Positions 18,131 to 27,374 are shown, counted from the stretch's first letter. The stretch: 64,000 bases of DNA from Paraburkholderia sp. BCC1886 (GCF_900996245.1 NZ_CAAJGK010000011.1:62001-126000), one strand, 5' to 3'. A program made the numbers and translations. Notes: a model not told the origin generated them from the letters alone.

Positions 18131-19252
18131 TCACCTTATCTCGTTGATCTTCGTTTGCGCAATCATGAGAAGCTCCTGAGTGATGCCCATGCCTACCAGG
18201 CGCTCGGACAGGAGTTCTGTGATGTTCTCGCGCGTGATCGTGATGGGGACGAACTCTTCCTCGTCGATATCGCCCAGTCCCTGGATCTCCTCCTCTTCAG
18301 GGTCGATCGGGTTTTTACTCCAGATGAAGAAGGGATAAAGCCGCTTCAGAGCGTCCATGTCCGCGAAGAGGGGATGGTCGTGATTTGCCACGACGCGTAC
18401 CGCCGAATTCATTGGCAGGTCGCGCACGCGGCGCTCGATCTCCATCAGCGCGTCCTCCACGGGCTGATCGATACAGCGCACGGAGATGAACTTCTGTGCG
18501 GTGGTGTTTTCGACGAACGTGACGTCGGTATCGTTGTTCGGATGAATCACGGCGCGCAGGTGACCCTTAGGTTCCTCTTCGCCGTGTCCTAAACGGGGGA
18601 AGGAGCCTTGTGCGTAGATCCGCTCGAACGACGAGTACTTGTGCACATGACCAATGAAGATCGCGCACCGGGTGATGGCGAGATAGGCCTCGGACGAATG
18701 CTTCTGGGCTTTGACGTGGGCGGGCAGCTGATACTCAAACTGACCATGCATGAACATCAGATCGACCTGCTCGATGCCTTTTTCCTGCATCTGGGCGTGG
18801 ATTTGGCTGAGTGTTTGGTCTGTTGTCGGCGCACTCTCATCGGGTACGAACCCAACCCAGAGATCCAGGGCGGGTTCGTACTCGACGGAGATGTCTTGAA
18901 CATATTTGAGATTAGCGCCAATGCCTGCCACTTCATTGATCGTGACGAAAAGCTGTGACTGTCGCCGGTCATGACTCGGCGTGCCTTCCAGCACGTAGAG
19001 CAAGATGTCGTGCTTCTTGCAGGTGCGCAAGAGCCGTCCAATCCACAGCTTGATTTCCGCCACGTCGTCATCGTTCAGCGTGAGCAGCTGATCGAAGACA
19101 TCTCCTACCAAACAGATGAGATCAAGCGCAGCCGTCTCCGCGTTATCGGGGAAGGCTGCATCCAGACCCACAATCGTTCCATGCGTTGCGGTTCGCGAGG
19201 CGCCCAGATGGATATCCGAGATCGTGGCCACGCGTAGTTCAGAAGTCCTCAT
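18131..19252 (-). CDS. sbcD: SbcD/Mre11-like metallophosphoesterase nuclease
   Basis: 373 residues. Calcineurin-type motifs in order: DIHLG (13-17), GDVFD (50-54), a GNHD variant GTPSHD (90-95), MHG (168-170) and GHVH (201-204), all metal ligands of SbcD/Mre11. A C-terminal region of about 150 residues follows. In T4 the related gp47 works with gp46 in recombination; no SbcC-like ATPase gene is adjacent here. GGAGAGG precedes the start, which overlaps the end of the upstream gene by 14 nt. Confidence 0.88.
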   Translation of the reverse strand: MRTSELRVATISDIHLGASRTATHGTIVGLDAAFPDNAETAALDLICLVGDVFDQLLTLNDDDVAEIKLWIGRLLRTCKKHDILLYVLEGTPSHDRRQSQLFVTINEVAGIGANLKYVQDISVEYEPALDLWVGFVPDESAPTTDQTLSQIHAQMQEKGIEQVDLMFMHGQFEYQLPAHVKAQKHSSEAYLAITRCAIFIGHVHKYSSFERIYAQGSFPRLGHGEEEPKGHLRAVIHPNNDTDVTFVENTTAQKFISVRCIDQPVEDALMEIERRVRDLPMNSAVRVVANHDHPLFADMDALKRLYPFFIWSKNPIDPEEEEIQGLGDIDEEEFVPITITRENITELLSERLVGMGITQELLMIAQTKINEIR

Positions 19253-19934
19253 ACTCGACGTCCTCTCCGGAGGAAGGGTTGGTCGGCGTGTTCGCTGCAG
19301 CAGCTGGTGCTGTCACTTGCGAGGCACGAGGGTCTGCAATCAGCGGCGGACGGTTGTAGCGCGCCATGATGGCGTTCCATGCGAGGACGTGACGCACGAG
19401 ATGCTGTCCCGAGCGCATCGTACGCAGACGCTGGGCCAGCGCCACATTCATGAACTGCGTACCCTGCGCGGGGTGGATCTGCATGTACTGATCTGCGGTC
19501 TTCATGACTTCGCCAAGCGGTGCCTGACTGCGGTCATTTACGTCCCGTACAGGATTGACGCCCTGGTACTCAAATACCGGCGGCACGCGAAAGAGCACGG
19601 CGCCACTCTTGTCAAACACATCCACGCCCTTGTAAGGCGTGCCCGCGATCGAGATCCAGTCAGCCATGCCGACCTTGTGCTTGAGGAGCGCGAGATCCTT
19701 CGTGAGCTGCGCGTAGGAGGTGTTCTCCGCGAGGTGCTTCACATAGATCTCGAAGAACGGCAGAAAGACGTGAACGAACTCGTCTTCCGGCAGGCGGGCG
19801 ACATCCTCACTCGCAATGTCGGTCAGGCTGCTGGCGACCATCGAGATCCACAACGCCTGTTGATCCGGTTGTGCGCCCGGAGCAAAGCGATCAGCTTCGG
19901 GAAAGAGCTTGTTCGCACTGGAGATGTTCGGCAT
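19239..19934 (-). CDS. unknown 231-aa protein
   Basis: 231 residues beginning MPNISSANKLFPEADRFAPG; mixed helical core, Pro/Ala/Thr-rich linker, acidic tail (SGEDVEYEDF). The acidic end resembles partner-binding tails but is not an SSB tip. Its 3' end overlaps the SbcD-like gene. Part of the same - strand operon as several proteins of 200-230 residues. Function not recognised. Confidence 0.7.
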   Translation of the reverse strand: MPNISSANKLFPEADRFAPGAQPDQQALWISMVASSLTDIASEDVARLPEDEFVHVFLPFFEIYVKHLAENTSYAQLTKDLALLKHKVGMADWISIAGTPYKGVDVFDKSGAVLFRVPPVFEYQGVNPVRDVNDRSQAPLGEVMKTADQYMQIHPAQGTQFMNVALAQRLRTMRSGQHLVRHVLAWNAIMARYNRPPLIADPRASQVTAPAAAANTPTNPSSGEDVEYEDF

Positions 19935-19942
19935 AGGAAACC

Positions 19943-20599
19943 TCAGTCTTTGACGGGTGTGGGGCCGTCGTCTGCTTCAGCGGCCTGACGAGCGGCACTG
20001 GTGCGCGCTGCCATGCGTTGCTGGATCTGTTGCAGGTAGCCATTGGGGTCGTCGAACGTCTCGGCAGCTTTCGGACGCAGGAAGGTGAAGTGCATGAACT
20101 GCATCGCACGCAAGGGGATAGCAGCGACTTGGCGCTTGAGCTCATTCAGCGCTGCGGGGCTCGGCGACACCGGAACGTTGTCGTAGGCGAAACGTCCCTT
20201 TTCCTGGTAACAGAAGACCTCGTAGTCGATGACCTTCACGTCGGGTTCGGCCGGGCCAGCAGTCATCGCGTCGTGACCGTTTTCGAAGATCGGCTTGAAG
20301 CTTGCGACGAACGCCAGATCCGAAGCCATCGGAAAGCGGGTCATCACAATGATGTCGCCCGATGCGAGAAGATGCGGCTTGACGAAGACCTCGAAGTGCC
20401 TGAGCGTGTGCGGCAAGCGCTTGTTCTCAAGGTACTCGTGCTGCTCGAAAGCAACCACCTTCATGATCGATTCGTTGATACGGCTGAAACAGCTATCGAT
20501 CCACACCGGTTTCGGGGCATGCGGACCGCCTTTGCCACCAGGACGGACGATGTCGTCGTACTGCTGAAGTGACGCGGGTGCATTGGTTTCGGTACTCAT
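19943..20599 (-). CDS. unknown 218-aa protein
   Basis: 218 residues starting MSTETNAPASLQQYDDIVRP. Core with strands (SGDIIVMTRFPMASDLAFVA) and the segment VKVIDYEVFCYQEKGRFAYD; charged, likely disordered C-terminus. Lies 8 nt upstream of the next gene. No motif that assigns a function. Confidence 0.7.
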   Translation of the reverse strand: MSTETNAPASLQQYDDIVRPGGKGGPHAPKPVWIDSCFSRINESIMKVVAFEQHEYLENKRLPHTLRHFEVFVKPHLLASGDIIVMTRFPMASDLAFVASFKPIFENGHDAMTAGPAEPDVKVIDYEVFCYQEKGRFAYDNVPVSPSPAALNELKRQVAAIPLRAMQFMHFTFLRPKAAETFDDPNGYLQQIQQRMAARTSAARQAAEADDGPTPVKD

Positions 20600-20607
20600 A
20601 ATCTTGC

Positions 20608-21042
20608 CTAGTTGACGACAGTCGAAGCCACCGACGGTCCGTTGTTGTTCAGCTTGGTCGCCTTGAGGAACTTCGAATCAGCGAGTTGCACCAGGCCGTA
20701 ATACGGATAGGTGACGCCGTTCTCTGTGACTTGGGCGTAGATCGACACCGTGATCAGGCTCGTCGTGTTGCCAGCCGTCACGTCATCACTGGTGACCTGC
20801 GCGAGCACCGAGTCGTAGTACCGGCCGAGATAGGCCTCAAGTGCGCTTTGCAATGCACTGCAGGTCTTCGGCATGTTTCCGGCGTTCGCCTGGATAATCG
20901 ACTGGATGCTGGTGACGCTCCCGGCGTACGTGTACGACTGGTTCGCCATCGATTCGTAGATGTGCGCCATCAGCGCATCGGCTTTCTGCGCAGTGGCGGT
21001 GATCCACCCAGCGGTCGACAAAGACGGAACGACGGTAGTCAT
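20608..21042 (-). CDS. unknown 144-aa protein, possibly virion-associated
   Basis: The start at 21042 is the first Met after a region of poor coding character; no clear ribosome site is seen. The protein is Ser/Thr/Ala/Asn-rich (MTTVVPSLSTAGWITATAQK ... ITVSIYAQVTENGVTYPYYG) and similar in style to the 139-aa protein at 34275-34694. Such composition is common in structural proteins. Identity uncertain. Confidence 0.6.
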   Translation of the reverse strand: MTTVVPSLSTAGWITATAQKADALMAHIYESMANQSYTYAGSVTSIQSIIQANAGNMPKTCSALQSALEAYLGRYYDSVLAQVTSDDVTAGNTTSLITVSIYAQVTENGVTYPYYGLVQLADSKFLKATKLNNNGPSVASTVVN

Positions 21043-21108
21043 GGTGGCTGGCTCATAAAGTTGGTCGGTTACATAAAATCTGCCCACACCGACAAACTCA
21101 CTACCGGC

Positions 21109-21149
21109 AAAAAAAGAAGAGCAAGGCGCACGGAGAGTCATCTCCGTGC
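21109..21149 (-). terminator. intrinsic terminator
   Basis: On the - strand GCACGGAGA-tgac-TCTCCGTGC is followed by GCCTTGCTCTTCTTTTTTTG. It ends the unit containing the gene that stops at 21163. Confidence 0.8.
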
Positions 21150-21162
21150 CCGTGTGCTGCCC

Positions 21163-21783
21163 TTACATCTTCTCGTTCCACTTCGAGGTCGGATCTTCCT
21201 TTCCGGCTTCGATGTACGCACGCAGATTCGCGAACGTGTCGAAGATGTCGACCTTCTGATCGAATGCCGGCTCGACATCACCCGCATGCAGATCGTCGAG
21301 GTAGTGCCGCACCATCCAGCCACCATCCTCGGTGTCTTGCAGGACGCCATTCATGAGCAAGCGATAGTCGTAGTGGTCCTCACCCACGCGACCCGGTTCC
21401 ATATCGACGTAGGTTTCGGAGAATCCATCGATCCGCTGCTGGTGATAAAGACGTCGTGTGGTCGGCTCGGCCATGATCCAGCGCTGCATGGCGAGCGGCG
21501 CGTGCTGCATGCGACCGATATCCCAGATGCTCTGGATCGTGTCTGACATGAAGAGCGAGTCGAGCTTGCGATGGGCTGCCCGCGCGATTCGCATCGCCTC
21601 CGAACCGTTGAAGGTGTTGAAGAGTCCCGCGGCCGACTGCACGAACTGCTGACCGAACTCGGTCAGCGCGCCCGTGAACTGCTGGACCTGGTTCTCGAGA
21701 AAGGCCATGGTTCCAGGATGCTTCTGGGCGCCATACACGAGACTATTGAAGGTCGCCGAGTCGCCTTGTACAAACATGACCAT
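21163..21783 (-). CDS. unknown 206-aa protein
   Basis: 206 residues beginning MVMFVQGDSATFNSLVYGAQ. Helical N-terminal half (LENQVQQFTGALTEFGQQFV), then an acidic region (VDMEPGRVGEDHYDYRLLMN). Starts 2 nt after the stop of the upstream gene. Same transcription unit as RNA polymerase beta' N. Not recognised. Confidence 0.7.
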   Translation of the reverse strand: MVMFVQGDSATFNSLVYGAQKHPGTMAFLENQVQQFTGALTEFGQQFVQSAAGLFNTFNGSEAMRIARAAHRKLDSLFMSDTIQSIWDIGRMQHAPLAMQRWIMAEPTTRRLYHQQRIDGFSETYVDMEPGRVGEDHYDYRLLMNGVLQDTEDGGWMVRHYLDDLHAGDVEPAFDQKVDIFDTFANLRAYIEAGKEDPTSKWNEKM

Positions 21784-21784
21784 C

Positions 21785-22426
21785 TCAGCCCTCCAATTCG
21801 GGGTTGTTTTCGAGGAACGGCAGGACCCGGATGCGCACGGTCGGGACCTTGTCGCCGTTCGGGAGCGTCACCATCTCGGAGCACCCATGCAGACGGTCGG
21901 CGATGGCGATGTCGTCCGTCTCCCCGATGGCCATGTACTGCTGCTGACCGGTTTCGCCAGTGAGGACCTCGATGCTGAACGCCGCTTTCTTCGCTGCACG
22001 CTTCAGACCGAAACGCTTTGCGAATTCGTCGATCGAGGGGAGGCCAGGATAGGGTGCAAGTTCCTTACTAGCAGCCCGGCAGGCCGCGGTTAGTGCCGCG
22101 TGCGCGTTCTTCTCAAAGAGCGGTGAGGGTTCCGATTGGTAGACGAGCGTGGGCATGGCTCGATACCGCACCTGCTTCGTCTGCGTGCCGTTGGGAAGCG
22201 TGAAGCGCTCGCTTTGTTGCACGATGGTGTTGGCGTCGTGCAGGCTGTGCGCCACGCCGATCGGCGCCCAAAGAACGCCTTCGATTCCCGGGAGGGACTC
22301 TGCCTTCTCCAAGAGAAACCGCTTTGAGCCACCCAGCTGCACTGCGGTGCCGTTGTACAGTTTGTGAACGACCTTCACACCGCATTCGCTTTCACTGGGC
22401 GAAGTGCTACCCTCATGAGTTGCCAT
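21785..22426 (-). CDS. unknown 213-aa protein with two similar halves
   Basis: 213 residues from the ATG at 22426, preceded by ACAAGGAAAAGATC. Two segments look alike: HDANTIVQQSERFTLPNGTQ...VRYRAMPTLVY and ADRLHGCSEMVTLPNGDKVP...IRVLPFL, suggesting an internal duplication of a small beta-rich domain. Located between beta' N and the gene at 21163. Function unknown. Confidence 0.7.
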   Translation of the reverse strand: MATHEGSTSPSESECGVKVVHKLYNGTAVQLGGSKRFLLEKAESLPGIEGVLWAPIGVAHSLHDANTIVQQSERFTLPNGTQTKQVRYRAMPTLVYQSEPSPLFEKNAHAALTAACRAASKELAPYPGLPSIDEFAKRFGLKRAAKKAAFSIEVLTGETGQQQYMAIGETDDIAIADRLHGCSEMVTLPNGDKVPTVRIRVLPFLENNPELEG

Positions 22427-22470
22427 GATCTTTTCCTTGTTTGGTTTTCTGGGGAGTTCCGGCTGGATGC

Positions 22471-23970
22471 TTAGGCAGCTTCCGGGATCAAAGCCATGCG
22501 GCGGACCACTTCCGGATCGGCTGCTTCCGGCACATCCCAATGCATCCAGTTCGAGATCGTGGCAATCACGGTCTTTGGCATGGACAGATTGCGGGACACC
22601 GTGCGCGGCGCGTTCATGTCAAACACGCTCTGATGCGGAGCGAGCTTTTCCAATTCCGTGGCCGTGACAAAGTCCAGCGACAGCGTGGCGTTGAGCTGGT
22701 CGCCATCGAAGTCGGCGTTGAAGCCAACCACGATCAGGATGCTCATGCCGATGGTCGGGTCTGCCACGTCGGTCTTCACCTTCGTGATAAACACGGCCTG
22801 TGCCGAAGAACGTGCAAGCGACGGATTGCGTTGCAAGACGATTGGCACGCCCATGAACGGCGAGCGTTCGACGAACATCTGGAAGTACGCGTCGAGCTGC
22901 GGGTGGTACTTGTTCGCATGCTCGAGAAGGAAGGCTTCTGCTTCCTGAGGCGTCATGCCATCCCGCATGAGCTTGTTCTTCAGATGCACTTCGAAGACCG
23001 CGACGCCGATGCCCCACGGGATATGCACTTCCCGGTGGTGATGCGCATCGGTGAGCGAGCTGATCACTGCACGGAAGCTGAAGTGCGAGCGGGTGCCGTA
23101 GACGTGCTTGCGGAAGATCCCCTCTTTCTTGGCGAGAACGGTCCGCATCGTTTCGTCGTAGTACTGCGACGTCTGGATGATCATCTTGATCGTGCGGTTT
23201 TCCTTCACCCGCGCCGAGTGCACCGAGAGGGGTGCGTCGATGCCCACCATCATGCGGATCGCGTCCACTGCGACCGGTGCCGTAGCATCCGTGTACGCGC
23301 CGTGGTTCGTTTCTTCCAGCACCAACAAGGAGCGGTTGGGTAGCGGCAGAAACTTCGAGAAGATGCGGTCGCGCTGCTCACTCAGCAACTGCTTGAGGGA
23401 GGAGAGCTTCTTCTTGTTGTAGAACTTCAGGTTAAACATGAAGCTCATGATTTCGTCGAAGTGATCGACGAAGTTGTTGTAGCCGCGGGGAATGCCCGCC
23501 TTGCGGATAAACTCGATGACCGGCGGTTCCTTGACCGCAGGCTTATAGGTGATGTCGCAAATCCAGCGCATCACATCAAAGCTGCTCTTCTCGAATCGCT
23601 CGCTGATCATCGTCCAGACGATCGGGGAGATAAGCGCCGAGACACCCTTGGGTGCACGCAGCCAGATGAGAGGTTCCAGATCGTGCTGATGCGGTGCGGT
23701 GACTTCGGTATGGCATTCGGGACAGACCACCGGTCGATACCGTTTGCCGTCCCCCAGTTTGTCGACCCCGGCAGTGTTGCCGCATTGACACGAGGGGATG
23801 TTCGACAGCAGATCGGAATTGATCAGGTCGTACTTGGTGAAGATGAGGTTGTTGATGTGTTCTTTTTCCTCTTCGGACGAGTCCGAGAGGTCATTGATGA
23901 TGATCGGTTCCTTGGAAGCGAAATGGTCAAATACTTCGTCTTGATTGATGAGTCTGAGATGCACCGACAC
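22471..23970 (-). CDS. phage non-virion RNA polymerase, beta' N-terminal subunit
   Basis: 499 residues from a GTG start at 23970 with AAGGAGAAAAGC upstream. A longer in-frame extension to 24105 would read through the promoter-like motif at 24062-24070, so it is rejected. The catalytic Mg-binding loop NADFDGDQ is at 418-425. Zinc ligands C61, C63, C83 and C86 form the beta' N zinc ribbon. GIFRKHVYGTRSHFSFRAVI (284-303) matches the RFRQNLLGKRVDYSGRSVI region of bacterial beta'. It corresponds to phiKZ gp55, which likewise follows the chimallin gene. Confidence 0.93.
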   Translation of the reverse strand: MSVHLRLINQDEVFDHFASKEPIIINDLSDSSEEEKEHINNLIFTKYDLINSDLLSNIPSCQCGNTAGVDKLGDGKRYRPVVCPECHTEVTAPHQHDLEPLIWLRAPKGVSALISPIVWTMISERFEKSSFDVMRWICDITYKPAVKEPPVIEFIRKAGIPRGYNNFVDHFDEIMSFMFNLKFYNKKKLSSLKQLLSEQRDRIFSKFLPLPNRSLLVLEETNHGAYTDATAPVAVDAIRMMVGIDAPLSVHSARVKENRTIKMIIQTSQYYDETMRTVLAKKEGIFRKHVYGTRSHFSFRAVISSLTDAHHHREVHIPWGIGVAVFEVHLKNKLMRDGMTPQEAEAFLLEHANKYHPQLDAYFQMFVERSPFMGVPIVLQRNPSLARSSAQAVFITKVKTDVADPTIGMSILIVVGFNADFDGDQLNATLSLDFVTATELEKLAPHQSVFDMNAPRTVSRNLSMPKTVIATISNWMHWDVPEAADPEVVRRMALIPEAA

Positions 23971-24061
23971 GCTTTTCTCCTTGATCGATCCGTCGCGGCT
24001 GAGGGGAGCCACATCCGATTCAGCACACGAATAAATTTCGACCTGTATTACGGCTCGAAGT

Positions 24062-24070
24062 AGTGATATA
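24062..24070 (-). promoter_or_regulatory. TATATCACT promoter-like motif
   Basis: On the - strand TATATCACT, 92 nt before the GTG start at 23970 and downstream of a terminator, so it is well placed to start a new transcript for beta' N. Confidence 0.7.
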
Positions 24071-24207
24071 TGGCTGAGCGGCGTTTCAGGCGCGATTCGC
24101 GCCACGTACGAGGAGGATCGGGCAGGCTGCCAAGGGGACCCAGGAGAACAGTGCGATGATCATCAGATGCATTTTCAAGCTCTACTCAAAAAGGGCTGCG
24201 AAACAGC

Positions 24208-24266
24208 AAAAAAAAGAAAGAGACGGCATAAAAAGAAAAGATAGGGAAGAGCCCGAAGGCTCTCCC
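24208..24266 (-). terminator. terminator with ATGCCGTC tail
   Basis: On the - strand GGGAGAGCC-ttc-GGCTCTTCCC is followed by TATCTTTTCTTTTTATGCCGTC and a second T-run. Ends the chimallin-candidate transcript. Confidence 0.85.
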
Positions 24267-24374
24267 GTCTCCCCGCTTCCATTGCTGGAAACTTCCCGTC
24301 GCCGATAGGCTGATGAGCTGGGTCATGCCCATTGACAGCGCTCACACAAGGAAAGAGCGCTGTCGGGATACTGC

Positions 24375-26318
24375 TTACTGCTGGGCCCAGCGGCTGAAGC
24401 CACCGCGTGCACCGTACTGCTGTTGCTGCTGTGCGCCGTAGCCACGGTTGAACACCGAAGCACCTGCCTTCGACATGTCCATGGCAGCGCCCATTGCGTA
24501 CGAGTTGACCGCGCGCTGATGCTGGTTCAGATCCGTCACCGGCGAGATGGTGCGCGTGGACAGACCTGCGTCCTTCGCACCTGCCAACAACGCTTCCATG
24601 AACTTCGGCTCGATGGTGACCCGACGAGCGAAGCCCGTGAAGTTCACCGAGTCTTGGCCCAGGATGCCCGTGATGATCTGCTTGCGCTTCGACAGACGCA
24701 CGTTCAGGTCGAGGCTTGCCAGGTTGAACGTTTCCGACCATTCGCGAACGACTTCCGGATCGCGGTGACCAGCGAAGTTCAAGACGGCCAGGTAGTCCAC
24801 GTCGCGCAAGTCGCGCTTCACGCCGAAGCGGTCCGTGTACCAGCCCAGATGCACGCGGTTGAACTCGTCCAGCGCCACACGTCCGTCACCGTTGTAGTGG
24901 CGGCTGAAGTTGCCGTGCGTCAGCGTGTTCGCCGCTTGCAGGATGATGTCGTTGATACGCTGTGCGTGGGGGTTGTTCATCTCGCCAGCTGCAGCGAAGA
25001 TGCCGTTGAACCACGACTGCGGACCGCATTCCGGCACATCCACCGACAGGATCGGCGTCGGCTCGACGACCGAAGCCAGGAGGGCAATCAGGTTGTCCTG
25101 ATGGCCTTGGCTGCGCAGGAACGAATCGGCCTTCGTGTCCACCCGGTCGCCGTAGCCGCTCGCGTTCTTCTCGAAGTTCGCTTCGATACCCACAGCGCCG
25201 ATGTCGCGCAGGTCCATGTCGTTGCCGACGACTTGCTGACGCGGGCGCCATGCTTCGGCCCATGCATTGCCTTGGAACAGACCCATCGACGTGATCAGCG
25301 CGAGCAGCTGCGCTTCGGTCGTCAGCAGTTGCAGCGATTCGAGATCGGTGATCACGAAGCGCGGCAGGTAACGCTTGAACTCGTTCGGCGACGCAACTTG
25401 CTGCGTCGGCGGCGCCCATTGGCTGTAAGCCTGCGTTTGCTGTTCGGCCGGTGCCCACACCAGATCCATGAAGCCGCTGGCGCGCGAGATTGTCGCCACA
25501 CGCTGCACGGCGTCTTGCTGACCTTGGATCTGCTGACCGCCTGCACGGAACTCGATCACGATGTCGCCACGCATCGGCGCACCGACCACATCCTGCGTTT
25601 GCGGATTGCCGAACGTCGTCGTGACCGTCAGCGTGCTGTCTTGCTCGGTGCCGCCCAAGTCCAAGGGACGGTAGCCCGGTGCACGTTGTTCGAGTTCGGT
25701 CGTGCACGCCAGCGCGGCGTTCGATGCCAACTGAAAAACCAGTGCTTCGTCGTCGAGGTTGAAGTCGCGCGGCACCACGCATTCCGCTGCGTCGAACAGC
25801 GGCGTGCTCGGGAAGCTGCGCTGCACGACGGAGGCGATCTCCTTACGGGCATTCGGTGTGATGGCGTCGCCCGCGACCTTCAGGATTTCGACTTGCTGGC
25901 CGTTGATCATTTCCACGCGCGGAGCGATGGCCGGGCTCGATGCGTCCAGCACCAGCGTGTGGAACGCTACGCCGACGTCGCGGTTCTGATTGTCGCGGGT
26001 CGCGACAACGATCACCGACTTCAACAGCGTTTGCGTGGTGTTCAGGTCGATCGGCAGCAGGGTGATTTCCCAGCTCTTGTCGACCTTCGCGTATTCCTTG
26101 ACCAGTGCCGCGTGCAGCTTCGTGATCACGTCGCTCGCCGGCGAACGCGACAGTGCCAAACGAGCGATGCCGCCCAGATTGTCGAGGCGTACGCGTTGTG
26201 CTTGCGGACGTTGTGCTTGGGATTGGTCTTGTCCGCGTGAGTCTTGCTGGCCGCGGGCGAACGCATCGCTCATGGTGGAGTTACCTTGCGTGTTCGTTTC
26301 GGGCTTGTTCAGGGCCAT
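24375..26318 (-). CDS. chimallin candidate (phage nucleus major shell protein)
   Basis: 647 residues. Residues 1-45 are Gln/Arg/Asn-rich and probably flexible; 45-600 appear globular, alternating strands and helices (LGGIARLALSRSPASDVITK; GFARRVTIEPKFMEALLAGA); the C-terminus is a Gln/Gly/Tyr tail (YGAQQQQQYGARGG). Known ChmA proteins are about 600-630 residues with flexible tails that link protomers. The gene directly precedes RNA polymerase beta' N, as phiKZ gp54 precedes gp55. Its own TATATCACT motif and terminator fit a highly expressed single-gene unit. GAAGGAAGAC precedes the ATG. The call rests on position, size and context, not on alignment. Confidence 0.65.
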   Translation of the reverse strand: MALNKPETNTQGNSTMSDAFARGQQDSRGQDQSQAQRPQAQRVRLDNLGGIARLALSRSPASDVITKLHAALVKEYAKVDKSWEITLLPIDLNTTQTLLKSVIVVATRDNQNRDVGVAFHTLVLDASSPAIAPRVEMINGQQVEILKVAGDAITPNARKEIASVVQRSFPSTPLFDAAECVVPRDFNLDDEALVFQLASNAALACTTELEQRAPGYRPLDLGGTEQDSTLTVTTTFGNPQTQDVVGAPMRGDIVIEFRAGGQQIQGQQDAVQRVATISRASGFMDLVWAPAEQQTQAYSQWAPPTQQVASPNEFKRYLPRFVITDLESLQLLTTEAQLLALITSMGLFQGNAWAEAWRPRQQVVGNDMDLRDIGAVGIEANFEKNASGYGDRVDTKADSFLRSQGHQDNLIALLASVVEPTPILSVDVPECGPQSWFNGIFAAAGEMNNPHAQRINDIILQAANTLTHGNFSRHYNGDGRVALDEFNRVHLGWYTDRFGVKRDLRDVDYLAVLNFAGHRDPEVVREWSETFNLASLDLNVRLSKRKQIITGILGQDSVNFTGFARRVTIEPKFMEALLAGAKDAGLSTRTISPVTDLNQHQRAVNSYAMGAAMDMSKAGASVFNRGYGAQQQQQYGARGGFSRWAQQ

Positions 26319-26390
26319 GGTCTGTCTTCCTTCGTTTTTTCAACAGGTTAATGATCGCGCGTCACTAAGCATCTGCTCTTAGTTCAGGAG

Positions 26391-26399
26391 AGTGATATA
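26391..26399 (-). promoter_or_regulatory. TATATCACT promoter-like motif
   Basis: On the - strand TATATCACT, 73 nt before the chimallin-candidate ATG at 26318. Confidence 0.7.
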
Positions 26400-26629
26400 G
26401 GTTTCAGTTTTCTTAGAATCGCGATGCGCTGAAATGCCCTCTCCCTCGCCAGCTAATAGACGCCTAGCTTCCATCTGAGCCTGTTGGAAAGTGGCCCATT
26501 TGGAGTACTAAAAGAGACAGAGTTTGACCATTGGATAACAGAGCGGTACTTCGGGGCGCTCTATCCGACCAGGCTATTCAAGCTGGGCGGCAGGATCCGA
26601 TGGCGTTTCTTCTCCTACAAGATAGGGGG

Positions 26630-26647
26630 GAGCAGGTAAAAATTTAC
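26630..26647 (+). repeat. dispersed 18-mer GAGCAGGTAAAWATTTAC, copy 1
   Basis: GAGCAGGTAAAAATTTAC on the + strand; the same 18-mer with one change occurs on the - strand at 34249-34266. Both are in gene-poor stretches and have a near-palindromic GTAAA/TTTAC core, like a protein-binding site. Confidence 0.5.
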
Positions 26648-27349
26648 TTGTAAGGGAGACAAGTGTTGAGGTAAGCGACGGGGAGGTCGTAAGGACTTGC
26701 TCGCGACGCAGTACATCCGTCATGAGAGGTGTTCGATAGGTTTAATGCAGGCGCGGCGACAGCGGAAGACTGGGGAAAACTCAGCATGTTCGTAATCTAC
26801 CTACAGCTAAAAATTGCATCTAATAAGACGTTATTACGGTGAAGAGAATACCGCTTATTGGCTAAAAAGCCGTTAGCGAAATAAACTTCCGCGGTGCGGA
26901 ATGGATTTAAAAGAGGAAATAACAATCGAATATAAACGTTTGCGAGCGCAAAATATGTCGCGGAAACGGCAATTAGTAGAAGAATCCACCTATCACGGTA
27001 ATTCTCCCCAGGTTTCGATTACGCGCAATTACGACCGTTTGAGCACAATCGGCTGTGGTCGAAAGTACCGATAAGTAAGGGTTTGTAGCTTATGTTTTCA
27101 TTTCAAAAATGAAAGCTACCTTTCAATGAAAGTTTGATAAAGGTACTGGAAACGCCTTGTAGGTAGTCGCTTCGCATTTTCGGACTTTGCACCATCGCCG
27201 AACAAGCGTTTCATAATGCGGTTTGAACTGTATGTAAAACGCACGACTGAAATGTGAAGTAAACGTTTAGAAAGTATTGATGCGGGTTTTCAGGGCACGA
27301 GCTCGTGTCACAAAACTGCAACAATAGATCAGGACTACGACGGAGTTTC

Positions 27350-27374
27350 GTAGGCCGCTCACGGGCCTACTTTT
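27350..27374 (+). terminator. + strand intrinsic terminator at the end of the ORF-free region
   Basis: GTAGGCC-gctcacg-GGCCTAC followed by TTTT on the + strand; no T-run on the - strand. No + strand gene precedes it, which suggests a non-coding + strand transcript from the region to the left. Confidence 0.6.

Larger units (their letters stand above)
23971..24374. other. intergenic region between beta' N and the chimallin candidate
   Basis: 404 nt without a convincing gene. It holds, from right to left, the terminator of the upstream gene (24208-24266), about 130 nt of leader, the TATATCACT motif (24062-24070) and the ribosome site of beta' N. The 90-nt transcribed leader would be long for a phage gene. 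Confidence 0.6.

Noticed and set aside
23971..24105. In-frame N-terminal extension of beta' N to an ATG at 24105
   Set aside because: It would run through the TATATCACT motif and lacks a ribosome site, whereas the GTG at 23970 has AAGGAG at good distance.
26901..27074. 57-codon + strand frame in the AT-rich region
   Set aside because: No ribosome site and only moderate coding character; described in the region entry instead of being called a gene.
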